Below, piece by piece: positions 28,545 through 39,500 of a stretch of 64,000 nucleotides of DNA. The translations under genes were made by a program, and so were the position numbers. Origin of the DNA: Hyaloscypha bicolor E (taxonomy: Eukaryota > Ascomycota > Leotiomycetes > Helotiales > Hyaloscyphaceae). Under the pieces are notes generated by a model that worked only from the letters and a program-made list of their open reading frames with translations, did not search any database and was not told the origin of the DNA. The first letter of the stretch is position 1. Every line of letters starts with the position of its first letter. The stretch covers positions 1,511,762 through 1,575,761 of the forward strand of contig NW_020194667.1 in assembly GCF_002865645.1 (NCBI RefSeq), in the 5' to 3' direction.

Positions 28545-29230
28545 TTTATTAAGCAGGCCCTAAAAAAGAAGTAAAAAGAGCTTAATAACTTTTATAAGTA
28601 ATTTATAAATATAAAGAAAAGCTTAAGAACCGAGATTAAAAATATATATTAGAAGAATTACTTCTTTTAAATTTATAATAAGATAATAAAAAAGTAATTA
28701 TAAAGATATTTAGATAAGATAGTAATAAAAGAGAATATAAAAAATATAGAGGATATTAAGCCTATTATTAAATACTAGCTCAAAGAATAGATATAGTTAT
28801 AGTAGGTTTTTTATAATTTTTTAAAAGACCTTAGTTCTTAAGCTATTATTACTTAAAAGATCTTTATTATTAATTTTATAATTATATTTACTTTTTAATA
28901 AGAGTTCCAAATTTATACTTATAAATTATAGTTTATTCTAGCCTTTATAGGTTTACTTAAAAAGAAATCTCTTACTCTAGAGCTCTTCTAACTACCTAAT
29001 AAATTTCTAATTATTTATAAGAAAACCTAATATATTATTTATATTAGAAACAAGCAGCTTTTATATAAGTAATAAATATATATCTTTAAATATATCTCAA
29101 ATATATAAGATTATATTAAGAATATTTATTTAAGTAAAATACTAGTAAAATAGTAGATTATCTATAATTACTCTATTTATAAAATATAAGACTTAATTCT
29201 CGACTATATAATTATAGTTTATTAGATTAA
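28545..29230 (+). pseudogene. DUF3435 gene, 3' part (RIP-degraded)
   Basis: This continues the gene from 13,836 and 21,851. Readable pieces are FIKQALKKK.KELNNFYK.F, KNIEDIKPIIKYQLKE (near 28,740) and an NKFLIIYKKT.YIIYIRNKQLLYK block (near 29,000), corresponding to the NEFPIVCxKTQCIxCxGxxxL region with zinc-finger cysteines in family members. Conserved Cys/His residues are mostly Tyr now, as G-to-A changes predict. The de-nested gene is about 2.8 kb, roughly 920 codons, a normal size for the family. The exact stop is not certain. Confidence 0.75.
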
Positions 29231-30530
29231 CCTCTAACTAAGAGTTTTCCCTTATTAATTTCTATCTAGTAACTTTCTTTAAATTAGATACGTTTTAATT
29301 AGTTTTACTAGTATAGTTATATTAGCCTATAATAAAGAAATTATCTAGTATTTTTACCTAACTAAATCAAGTCCTATAGCGAATTTATAATCTATTACGA
29401 GAGCTGGATTAATTAGAAAAATATGTGAAAACGGGATTAATTTTATATATAAGAGTTTAGGTATTATAGGTTATTTGTTTTTATAGTATTCTTTATCTTG
29501 TTTTATTAGGGATACTAAAATATTTAGTTAAATATAAAACTTATTTTATTCTTTAATAATTCTAATTTCTAATTAGCTTTATTAAGGAACTTCTCAAATT
29601 CTATATACTAGATTCTCCTCTATTTTAATCTAGAACAAGTTTTGGGATTTATATACCTTATTTTTATATTATATAAAAGTAAGTTTACTAGTATTAGATA
29701 TAATAATTACTAACTATTCGTTAGTTATATCCTTTAAGACCTTTATAATTAAGGCTAATAACTTGTAATTTGCTTTTTAAATAATAGCTAGAACTCGAGA
29801 TTAACTAAATTATATATAAAATAATAACTAGTCTAATAGTTATAAATAATAAGGGCTATATTAATATTATAGAACTTTACTAGCTTATAGGCCTCATTAA
29901 TTAAGATAAACTTTTATTTATTTAATCTTTTACTTCTTTTTTTAAGTAGTTTAATAATTATAATAAGAGAGATTATTTTTTAAAAATTAAGAAAATAAGA
30001 TATATAGTATTTTAAGTATTCTAAGCTTATTTATTAAATACTAGAAAATCTCTAAAAGAATACTTGAAATAAATATTTCTAAAATACTAAAAGCCAGGTT
30101 TTAGTAACTAATTTAGAGAAGTTAAAAATAGAAAGTATATTCTTAATACGGATTTATAACTTGTATATTTTCGAAAAGCAAGAGAATAATTTACTTATTA
30201 CTTTTAAAGAACAAAAAATAGATAAGTAAATAGAAAATAATTTTATCTTTTAATTTCTAAGTAAGGTCTCTTCTTTAACTAGTATTATAAGTATATATTT
30301 TATATAGTAAATAGGAAGTAAATAGTAAATACTTATTAGTTAAAAATAGTATTCTATTATATATATTTATAGCTAATTATATTTTAAAGAAAATAATATA
30401 ATTTTTTTTTTATATATCTTAATTAGCTTTTTTAAAATTAGGTACGTGATTTCTTCTATAAGTAGAGTAGTAATTATATAGTTACTTGCCCTATTTTAGT
30501 ATTTAGGGAACTAGATAATATTAGAGGCTT
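29231..30530. other. Unassigned AT-rich DNA
   Basis: RIP-type composition continues with no recognisable gene, LTR or terminal repeat. It probably includes the 3' flank of the DUF3435 gene. Confidence 0.4.
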
Positions 30531-30790
30531 ACTAGTAGATTTTTACTAGTCTTATAGATATTCTTTAAACCTAGAGAGCTCTTTAAGGCTAGTAGATTTC
30601 TACTAGTCTTATAAATATTTCTTTAAACTTATAGAGCTTTTATAAGACTAGTAGAAATCTACTAGCCTTGGAAGCTTGCTAAATTTTAAGGCATATTTAT
30701 ATAACTAGTAGAAATCTACTAGCCTTAGGAAGCTCGCTAATTTTTAAGGCATGTTTAGTAAAACTAGTAGAAATCTATTAGCCTTGGAGC
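30531..30790. repeat. Array of five palindromic units at 57-59 bp spacing
   Basis: The palindrome-like core CTAGTAGATTTCTACTAG, or its complement CTAGTAGAAATCTACTAG, starts near 30,532, 30,589, 30,648, 30,705 and 30,764. The first two units are in one orientation and the last three in the other. As a result, 30,588-30,613 and 30,640-30,667 form a larger inverted repeat. Between cores the spacers are also related (AAGCTTGCTAAATTTTAAGGC), so this is a roughly 58-bp satellite with an inversion. Confidence 0.85.
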
Positions 30791-30879
30791 TTGCTAAGCC
30801 CCTTAATATTATTACGTGAAATTAATTTTATTATATATTATAGGGCTACCATGTCTATAAAAGGATATAGCAGGGCTCT

Positions 30880-31480
30880 TATTACCGTATATAAAGCCTA
30901 GGACAATTGTCTTGTTATAAGTAATTAGGTGGGACACGGGTCCTATAACTGGGGAGGTCCTGGTATACTAAGCGTACTAGGTAAGTAGTCCTAACCGAGA
31001 ATCTGTCCTGGTTCGTTTGTCCTGGGACAAATGGGCGTCCAGGACAGACTATCCAGGTCAAATAGCCACCTAGGGCGGCTCCTGTTATAGGAGGCGTGTC
31101 CTATATGCCCTGTCCCATAACTTATGTCCTATGGCGGGTCCCCTCCTGTAACTGAGGGAAGCCTGAGACGGTCTGGAGGCCAGGTAGAAAGTCCCAGATG
31201 ATAATTCAAGCTAGGATCTCTCAGTGAGGACCGATTTACATCTGGGATGGGTTACCCAGCACTCCTAGAAATCTGGGATTCCCAGAGTTACAGGAAGGTT
31301 GCCCTAGCCAGAGTTTTGCGTTGGGACAGCGCTCCTGGCTCACGAACCGTCCTGGGCTTAAGGATTACATTTGGTTTTTACACACTTCTTGGTTTTTGCA
31401 TACCCGGGTTTAAAGGTTAAAATTTTGTATGGAAGGTCATAAAAAATTTAACATATTTTTAAGGGGGAGGGTATCTTTGC
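30880..31480. other. Transition from AT-rich to balanced DNA, rich in GTCCT/AGGAC words
   Basis: Composition normalises here. TGTCCT, GGTCCT and their complements recur many times, including the short palindrome TTTGTCCTGGGACAAA near 31,016. No coding frame is convincing. It may be a degenerate repeat of its own. Confidence 0.4.
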
Positions 31481-32270
31481 ATAGCGGGCACGTGCAATGG
31501 AGCACACGTTAGCGTGCCCAAAATGACCAGAATCGCTTCGCTCTATTCGGGTCCCATCGAACTTGACGAACAAGCCATCCTTTCTGTCATCTGCCACGCC
31601 GACCTTAGGCAGATGGCGATTCGAAAGAAGTCCGCCTGCTACGGAACCGCAATATTACCTAATGTATCGAAAACCACCCTGCCGCTTTGAACTCGGAACA
31701 GCCCAAGTCGCAAGCCGCTCGCCGCGATAGTGAACAGCTATTTCGAAGGTTCTTTCTGCCCTAACGTCCGAGACACGAATACAGGGTGACTTCATCTAGG
31801 AAGCTGCGGACGGGGCGATTGGTTATACGCCATTGCATATAATATATAGGCAAAAGCCTAGGGAGGGAATGAGCATGGGAATATAGATGGCAAAGATGAA
31901 ATAAGCAGAGGGGATCATTGGTGAGAGTGCGATTTGGGTTAATGAGGTTCTAGATAGCTATTACTAGATACTCCATTCAGGAATGCGCAATTGGGACTGA
32001 TGACCCGGGTGGGTTTGGGACGATTGCGGTTTGATTCTGTTCTGCAGTCTCCTGCTTGATGCTTTTGGCCCGGAAGGTGGAAAGGGAGCGGAGAGTCTAC
32101 ACGAGGGCGAAAGGAACCTGGCATTATGGCTGATGACTGAGGTCGAGAACCTATGCCCTACGAGGTGAATTTGATGCGCCCTTTGTACCATATTGCGAGT
32201 GCCTAATACAGAGTCCCTGAAATGGGAGACAAGGTCAATGATTTTGGCGCAAGCCCTTTTTGGATTACCT
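31481..32270. other. Intergenic, no gene recognised
   Basis: Balanced composition, with a small inverted repeat GCACG...CGTGC around 31,488-31,520. Open frames are short and overlap on both strands without domain content. Confidence 0.4.
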
Positions 32271-32279
32271 ATTCTAGCA

Positions 32280-33150
32280 TTTGTCTTCGTGAGGCTCTGC
32301 CTGTACGACTGGTCTCCACTTACCTGGTCTCACCTGGTGATCTTTGCGTGCGACTGGTCTCTCTCTGGCATCTTGGGCGATCTCCACCGGGGCGACTACT
32401 CTCCCACCTAAGCAAGTGGTCTCCACATGGGCGAATGGTCGCTCACCTGGGTGAATGGCTCCACTGAGCGAATGGTCTCTCACACAGGTGACTGGCCTCC
32501 CGCCCTGGCGACCGGTCTCCCACCTGAGCGAATGGTCTCCACTGAGCGAGTGGTCTTTCACACAGGCGACTGGTCTCTTGGGCGACTGGTCTCCCACCTG
32601 AATGGGACGTGACCAGTCGCTCAGGGGGGACCAGTCATGCATACGGAGACCAGTCACTCAGGCGGAGACCAGTCACTCAGGCGGAGACCAGTCACTCAGG
32701 CGGAGACCAGTCACTCAGGCGGAGGCGGAGACCAGTCACTCAGGCGGAGACCAGTCACTCAGGCGGAGACCAGTCACTCAGGCGGAGACCAGTCACTCAG
32801 GCGGAGACCAGTCACTCAGGCGGAGACCAGTCACTCAGATGGGACCAGTCACGCATGCGGAGACCAGTCGCTCATGGGTCTCCACTGAGCGAGTGGTCTC
32901 CCACATGAGCGACTGGTCTCCCGCCCAGGCGACTGGTCTCTTGGGCGACTGGTCTCCCACCTGAATGGTCTCCACTGAGCGAGTGGTCTCCCACCTGAGC
33001 GAATGGTCTCCACTGAGCGAGTGGTCTCCCACCTGAGCGAATGGTCTCCACTGAGTGAATGGTCTCTCACCTGGGCGAGTGGTCTCCATGAACGATCCAA
33101 CCCACCCCACATGGGCGAATGGTCGCCACACGGGAGAATGGTCTTGCTTG
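32280..33150. repeat. 19-bp minisatellite with inverted central block
   Basis: Units of about 19 bp containing GGTCTCC and GAGCGA/GTGACT words run through the whole interval. In the left (about 32,300-32,600) and right (about 32,880-33,150) parts the word reads GGTCTCC. In the centre (about 32,610-32,875) it reads GGAGACC, with near-identical CACTCAGGCGGAGACCAGT units. Because 19 is not a multiple of three, the array stays open in several frames and produces repetitive ORFs on both strands. I do not regard these as genes. Confidence 0.9.
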
Positions 33151-34120
33151 AGTGACTGACCTCTTCTCGGTCTGCCTGTGAATCTACGACGATGACTGAA
33201 ATTTCGGTTAAACACATAATGAGAACGGCTCTTGGGCTTTAGATAGAGAGAAACATTATTTATATTATTCAGTAATTGGTTTCTATTGCTTTATTATAGT
33301 GTGATTTCCAAGCTATATATTAATATTCAAACTGCTCTCTTTCGGGTTCACTTTCCATAAGAATTCATGGTAACCCAAATGTCGGCTACATTTTAGTAAA
33401 GACTAAGAGTATATATGCGGCAGCAAGATCCTCCGCCAATATTATTAATATATTATGAAGAAAATCTGGGGCTCTAAGGAACTCAGATCAGCAATTTTGA
33501 GCATATCCTATTTGCTGGCGCGTGCTATAAACAATAGCAGGTGATTTTAGAATGTATCGAGGCCCAGGTTACTCTTTTTGAACAACTAAAATTAAAGGAA
33601 GCCAAAATAGGGGTCATGTCAGGTACGCAATCATTACGTCATGGAACATCGAGAACACTTCGTACGTATAAACCCATGCCTGTTATCCCCCCCCCTAAAA
33701 AAGCTTGAGCCTGAATTGTTCCCCAGAATCAAGCTTCATCCTGAATAAACCCCTAATCTTCGAGCTCCCAACGAGGCTAGAGCAGATCCAAAGTCGGGTC
33801 CAGTTTAGCTTCCACAGTGAAATGGAACCTGGTCACGTGACGTTGCCAAATCATCGGGGCGAAGCGCTGATGGAAGGAAGGGTCGCCTTAATCTAGGGGG
33901 TCCGATTTGACCCCCCTATGTCATTCTAATTATAGGAATCGAATAGGGAGCCAAATTAGAACACAACTAATTCAATAAATTTGGCACTAGCGATGCTCTG
34001 GAGATCACTTTTCCTTTCAGAATCAGGCAGGGAAGGTGCCTGCGGTCATTCAGAGGTTCGGGGGATTACTATGCAAAGAGTACAAACCAAATAGCGTGTA
34101 CGAGTAATAGGCATCAGAAC
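33151..34120. other. Intergenic, no gene recognised
   Basis: No supported gene. A run of Cs at about 33,688-33,697 and scattered AT-rich patches are the only notable features. Confidence 0.4.
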
Positions 34121-34125
34121 AGGTG

Positions 34126-34320
34126 GAGTGTACGAACCAAATATTGTGTAGAAACCAAGTGGTGTGCAAAAACCAAGAAGTGTGTAGAAACCAAGAAGTG
34201 TGCAGAAACCAAGTAGTGTGCAGAAACCAAGAAGTGTGTAGAAACCAAGTAGTGTGTAGAAACCAAGAAGTGTGCAGAAACCAAGTGGTGTGCAGAAACC
34301 AAGTGGTGTGTACACACCAA
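34126..34320. repeat. 18-bp minisatellite (GTGTGCAGAAACCAAGTA)n
   Basis: About ten or eleven units of 18 bp differing at a few positions (GTGTGTA/GTGTGCA; AAGAA/AAGTA/AAGTG). The unit is six codons, so every frame stays open and gives repeats such as CRNQEV. No start context, splice site or flanking domain supports translation. Confidence 0.9.
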
Positions 34321-34827
34321 ATGTTCTTGAGTTCTAAATATAGAAAAGCGGGGCTATTACGTCATTAGCAAGGAGCTGGATCGGATATCCGAGTACTGCT
34401 ATTAGACAATAAATCTTTTCTGCTCCTTGTCTCTGTACCTCTTAGATGAGATCATGTGACCTTCCTCACGTGTTATAATATTTCGGCTCCCGGCGGCGAC
34501 TAACATTCCGAATTCCGTGCCGTAGACAATTAGAGAGCGAGTCTGGAACCTAGACACTGGCCTGGATTAAATGTGATTTCTATAGAAATTTTATATATGG
34601 AAATGTTTTGATTTTTGATGCATATCGCGCGATGCTCCGGAGAATTCTCCTGACGGAGGCTTCTCCTTGCAAACCTTACAGACTAAATTTGGCTGTATGC
34701 TCGTACAGACTGCGCTACTGTTAATAAGTACGCACTCAGAAGTGCGTTATATTATCGTATTAGAAGCCAAAGTAGTTCGGGTTCCAGTATTAAAATTTGG
34801 TGTGCTTCAAATTTTATTATACGGAAC
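34321..34827. other. Intergenic, no gene recognised
   Basis: Nothing supportable as a gene. The region adjoins a large palindrome and may be part of an eroded element. Confidence 0.35.
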
Positions 34828-34899
34828 ATTTATACTTCAGGCCCGAGCACTCTCAGTTATAGTACTATAACTGAGAGTACTCGGGCCTGAAGTATAAAT
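34828..34899. repeat. 72-bp palindrome without spacer
   Basis: Two 36-bp arms meet at AGT|ACT (34,863/34,864) with only one unpaired position (34,848 against 34,879). It could extrude as a cruciform or form a long hairpin. It ends 30 bp before the left terminal repeat of the Tc1/mariner element. Confidence 0.95.
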
Positions 34900-35622
34900 A
34901 AACGGTGTATGTCATCCTGTAGTATATTAAGGTAAGAGCATGCGGCATTGCTCGTCATACACGTGATTTACCCTACTAACCCCACCAAAATCGCGATTTT
35001 TTAGCCCACACTCTAATGTAATTCCCAAAACAATTAAAGTACTAGATTTATTAAGGCTTTAGTATATAGTAGCTATACCCTTACTATTAATTACATCTTC
35101 TAGCTTATAAGTAAGCCTCTCTATTAAATATTACTATTTCATTAAATTAACTTTATTTTATAGCTCTTATAAGACCTCTTATAACGGCGGGATCGAGGTA
35201 ATAGTATAAAGGCTTAAAGATCTAGGAAAATCCCATATATTGAGAATACTAAGCTAAAGAGAAGAAGGAGAGAGAGAGAAGGAAAGGAAATAAAAGAAAG
35301 GAAGTCTAGCTAAAACTACTAAAATGCCAGCTAGTTAGATAAAACTAGTTATATAATAGCTATTCCTATATAGCCCCTAGCTAGTACTATTATACCTCTT
35401 TTATATCTTTAATTAAAGTAGAAATAGTTTCTAACTTTATAATATTATTTTTTATTTATTACTAGATCTTCTTAATTAGATTTAAATTAGGAGAAAAGAG
35501 AAGCTAATTAAATTCATATAATTTATATAATGTTATAATAAGGTAATATTATAGTAGTAATAAAGAGCTTGAATTAAACTAAAGGCTATATACCCGGCTA
35601 AAAGCACTGGCTATATACTAAG

Positions 35623-35925
35623 TGTGAGGCACGTAATAGCAGGGTAATGCACAAGTAGTCAAGGTAAGTAAGCTGCGGAGTGACGCTTGCAAGTGTAACT
35701 GATTCCAAGAATTGATTCCAACAAGAGACTAATCGATGCCCCTTCCAAAGCTAGGAGCGTCTCCCTATATATTCCCTAGTGCTTAGCCAGGCATGCGAAG
35801 CCCTTTACTTAATTAGGAAATCCCATGCGATCCATACGATTCCGATCGCAAGCTGTACCCAAAATAGGAAACTAGATCCACGACATCTGACACCTGTCCA
35901 TGCGCCATCACGTGTGCCCATCACA
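35623..35925. mobile_element. Solo LTR (303 bp)
   Basis: It begins TGTGAGGC and ends CCATCACA, so its termini form the perfect inverted repeat TGTGA/TCACA. It is flanked by identical CTAAG duplications (35,618-35,622 and 35,926-35,930). Its base composition is balanced and CpA/TpG-containing although it sits inside the RIP-degraded Tc1/mariner element. The parent retrotransposon is not in this window. Confidence 0.8.
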
Positions 35926-36346
35926 CTAAGTCACGTGCAGTAGCACTACGTAACTAGTGCCACGTAATATATAACTTTTGGAATAGCTTTACTATATTCT
36001 TATAAATCTTTATTTTGTTTTTTATAAATAAAAACTTCTTTTTTTATTCTATTATTAGAAAATTAAACTAAGAAAAAATAATAGGATTAAGGACTTAGTT
36101 TAAATAGGCTATATTATAAATTCTTTTCTTCCCTGGCTTCTTTACTAGGAAAATAAGCAAGAACTTCTAATTCTAGTTAATTACTTCCTAAACTATTATA
36201 TTTACTTTACTATTCTTATATAAAGATTATATGTAATCTGAGTAATTCTTCTTATTTAACTAATATATAACTCAAATTCTCTCTCTCTAATAAGGCCTAT
36301 AACCTCCCTAATTTGGCTATAGCTTTTTCCTTACTAATAAAGTAAG

Positions 36347-36551
36347 TATAATAGCTAGTATAAGGGCATAATTTACCAAGAATAGGATATTATAAATAGG
36401 TATAAAATAAAGCTAAGCCAGAATTACTTAAATGAAATAATACTAAAGATTAAAGTATTCTTCTTACTTTATTTCATAGCTTAGTATTTTCTAATATATA
36501 AGATTCTTTAAACTTTAAGCCTTTAACTATTATATTAATTCTACTATTATA
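36347..36551 (+). repeat. 5' LTR of Gypsy-A copy 2
   Basis: 205 bp, heavily mutated (for example AATTTACCAAGAATAGG where the 3' LTR has AATCTGCCAAGGACAGG). Confidence 0.9.
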
Positions 36552-39500
36552 TAATACTAAGCTTACTTAACTTGGCCTATAAAAGTAATATAATACTACT
36601 AGTAAAGAACCCGTATTTATTTTTAAGAAATAAAGACAGAATACTACTTTTAATATTTAATAACTTTCTTAAACTATAAAGAACTAGAAAGCTTAACTAG
36701 AAATATAATATTCTTTATAACCTAGTTAATCTTAAAGCCTAATCCTTAACTAGAGCAGATAATATTCCCTTTCTAGTAATTAGTTCTCTACTAATATAAA
36801 AGAAGAAAGATATTATTCTTTATAATCCGGTTAATTTCGGAGCCTGACTTTTAACTAAAGTAAATAATATTCCCTTAATACTAATAAGAGTAAAAGAACT
36901 AGCTCTTTTCTCTAATATAGGAAGAATTAGTAATAGTTTACTAATTTAAAATAAGAAAAAATAATAGTCGGTTTTAGTCTATTAACTTAAAACTAGATAA
37001 GATAATAATTAGTTATAGTTCACTAATATTAAATAAGAAGAACTTATTTAGTATTTATTTTTATAGCTAATACTTCTTCTAAAGCTACTATAAATAGCCC
37101 GGGGCCAGGTACTACTACTATAGATATATTAGATAAAAAGCTCTAGTATAATAAAATAGAGAAGCCAGACTTTAATATTATAAACTTATATTACTAGAGA
37201 AGCTATTATAATACTATTCTAAAAGAAGATATTAAGAAATAACTAGCTAACTTGGAACTCAAAATTAGTATAAATACTTTTAAAATAGATAAGATCTAGT
37301 AAAGATTACTTATATAAGATAACCTTATTAATAAATATTATTAGAAATTTCACTTATATATTAATTAACTTACTAAGAAAGTTAATAAGCTAGAGGTAAT
37401 TACTAGTTAATTTTATATAAGAGAAAAACTAGTATAAGAAAAAATAATAAAGTAAAGATTTAAGTAAGCAAATATTTAGGAATATTATAGATTCCTATTA
37501 GGAGAACTATTTGGGGGCTAATATTAAGGCTCTTTCCCGCTTTTAGTTTATAATAATTAACTATAGCTTATTAGAATTAAGGATCCTGCTTTATTTATAA
37601 ATAAGAATAATTACTAGATTAATAATTAGATATTTAATATAAGAAATAAACTAATATAGAACTCCTCTAAATTTAATAGTAAACTACTAAAAATTACTTA
37701 TATAATATAACTAGTTACTAGAAATACCTGTAACTTTATTTATAATTAACTAGAATCTAGATTAGTTAGATAGATCTTAATTACTAAATAGATTTTTAAG
37801 ATCCTCTAGTAAACTTATAGTAAAAGTAAAGAAATAGAGTACTAGGAAGTAAAAGAAGTATACTAGTACCTGAGATAAAGAAATAAGCTATTCCCGGTAT
37901 TCTAAATAAAGTTTACTTATTTAATAATAAAATTAGAAAAGTTACTAGATAACTAATATAATAATTTAATAAATAAAATAAATCTCGAGCTACTTAAGAG
38001 CTTAGGTAATAAGAAGTTTAATACTTCTAGGGACCTTACTAAGTAATATATAAAATAAGAGAATAGGCTTCTCTTAATTAAAAATTAGTAATTTCAGAAG
38101 AAATAACTAGTAGAAACCACTTGCTATTAAATACTACCTCGAGCTAGAAAGCCTACCGGGATTTAAGGAGCTATAATAACCCTATATCTAATAAATTAAC
38201 CTTAGTAGCTAGTATTCTTATAGCTAAAAGAGGCAGTTTACCGAGAATTTAAGAAGAAACTAGATTAGCCAAAGGGCCTTTATTATTATAACTATAAAAA
38301 GCCTAGATATATAAAAAGTACCTATTCTAACTTTAATAAGGTTATATTTATTAAAGAGAATTATTTAGAGAAAGCTAATAATTTAGGAGTAAATAATAAA
38401 AATACTAACTTTTACTTATTATTTAATAAGAAATATAATATTAATAAGTCGGGAAAAGTCTAGCTCTAGATATAAAAATAGCTTTCCTAAAGCAAGAACT
38501 TTACTAAAAACTTATAAATCTTACTTAGTTAATTAGTAGGAACTAGTTCCTTATTAATTATTAAGTATATTAGAAAGATAAAACTATAACTTTCTAGTAC
38601 TTAGTAAATACTAGAGTAAATATATATATTCTAATTAACTAAAAGCATATTTGTTTCTTAATAAAAGTACTATAAATACCCTTATATAAACTCAAAACTC
38701 CTATTTTCTTGCAAGGTTTTAATAAATAACCTAGTAAAGCTATTTAATATCTAGCTACTATAAATCTAGCTATTAATTAGTATTCCCAAACTCAATAATA
38801 CCTGCTTATTACTAATCTCGGTTCTTATAATATAATTCTGGAAAGGAAATAGCTAGTAAAATATAATATCTTACCGGACTATTAATAGAATTAATTTTAT
38901 TAGCCAAAGAATTACGAGATAAATTAGCTAAACCTTACTTAGAAAATCTAATATTTTAATAAGAAATATTAAAAAGATAATTACTTCGAAAATACTTTAA
39001 TTAGAATCCTAAAAAGAACTAATAAAACTAGACCCGAGAAATAAAAAAATATATTTCTTACTTTTTTATGAGATTTTCTTATAAGAAAAGCTAAATACTA
39101 GATAAGAAAGAAAAAGCTAAACCTTAATACTCTCGAAATAGTTAAGCTACTAGACTATTCCTGCTATTTTATTAGAATAACTACTTTCTAATTAAGTACT
39201 AAAGACTTTGGTAATTTGGTTAGATTAGTTACTATTAATAAAATTAACTATATACTTAAGAAATAGGGTTATAAACTAAAAAGATATCTACTATTACCTA
39301 TAGTAATTAGATAACTAATACTATAGCCCGCTAGATATTATACTTAAACTAATAACCTAATATATTTCCTAGATATAAATAAACCTAATACCCTTAATAA
39401 TATATTATCTTTTAATCCTAAAAAACTTCGAGAGCTTTAAATATTTCTTCCTATATAACTATATAATATAGCTAGGGCATTTTCTAAAAAAGTAGTAAAT

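Larger units (their letters stand above)
1..30880. repeat. AT-rich, RIP-degraded transposon block
   Basis: The whole stretch is dominated by TpA-rich sequence with very few CpA or TpG dinucleotides, and no long open frame survives in any of the six frames. Where proteins can still be read (gypsy polymerase, DUF3435 recombinase), the stop codons are mostly TAA or TAG at positions where Gln is expected. That is what CpA to TpA transitions produce. RIP is known from Pezizomycotina and acts on duplicated DNA. Composition changes to normal around 30,880. Sub-elements are listed separately. Positions 1-4,000 and 4,760-6,560 contain no element that I could name. Confidence 0.9.

Noticed and set aside
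30531..30790. CRISPR-like array (short palindromic repeats with regular spacing)
   Set aside because: The sequence is fungal, the spacers are related to one another, the units change orientation and no cas genes exist. It is a palindromic satellite.
32193..33217. Several repetitive ORFs on both strands with Arg/Ser/Thr-rich repeats
   Set aside because: They come from a 19-bp minisatellite that is open in several frames at once. No start context, domain or splice site supports them.
34046..34368. ORFs with CRNQEV or GFCTLL repeats
   Set aside because: An 18-bp period leaves all frames open on both strands, so the ORFs carry no coding evidence.
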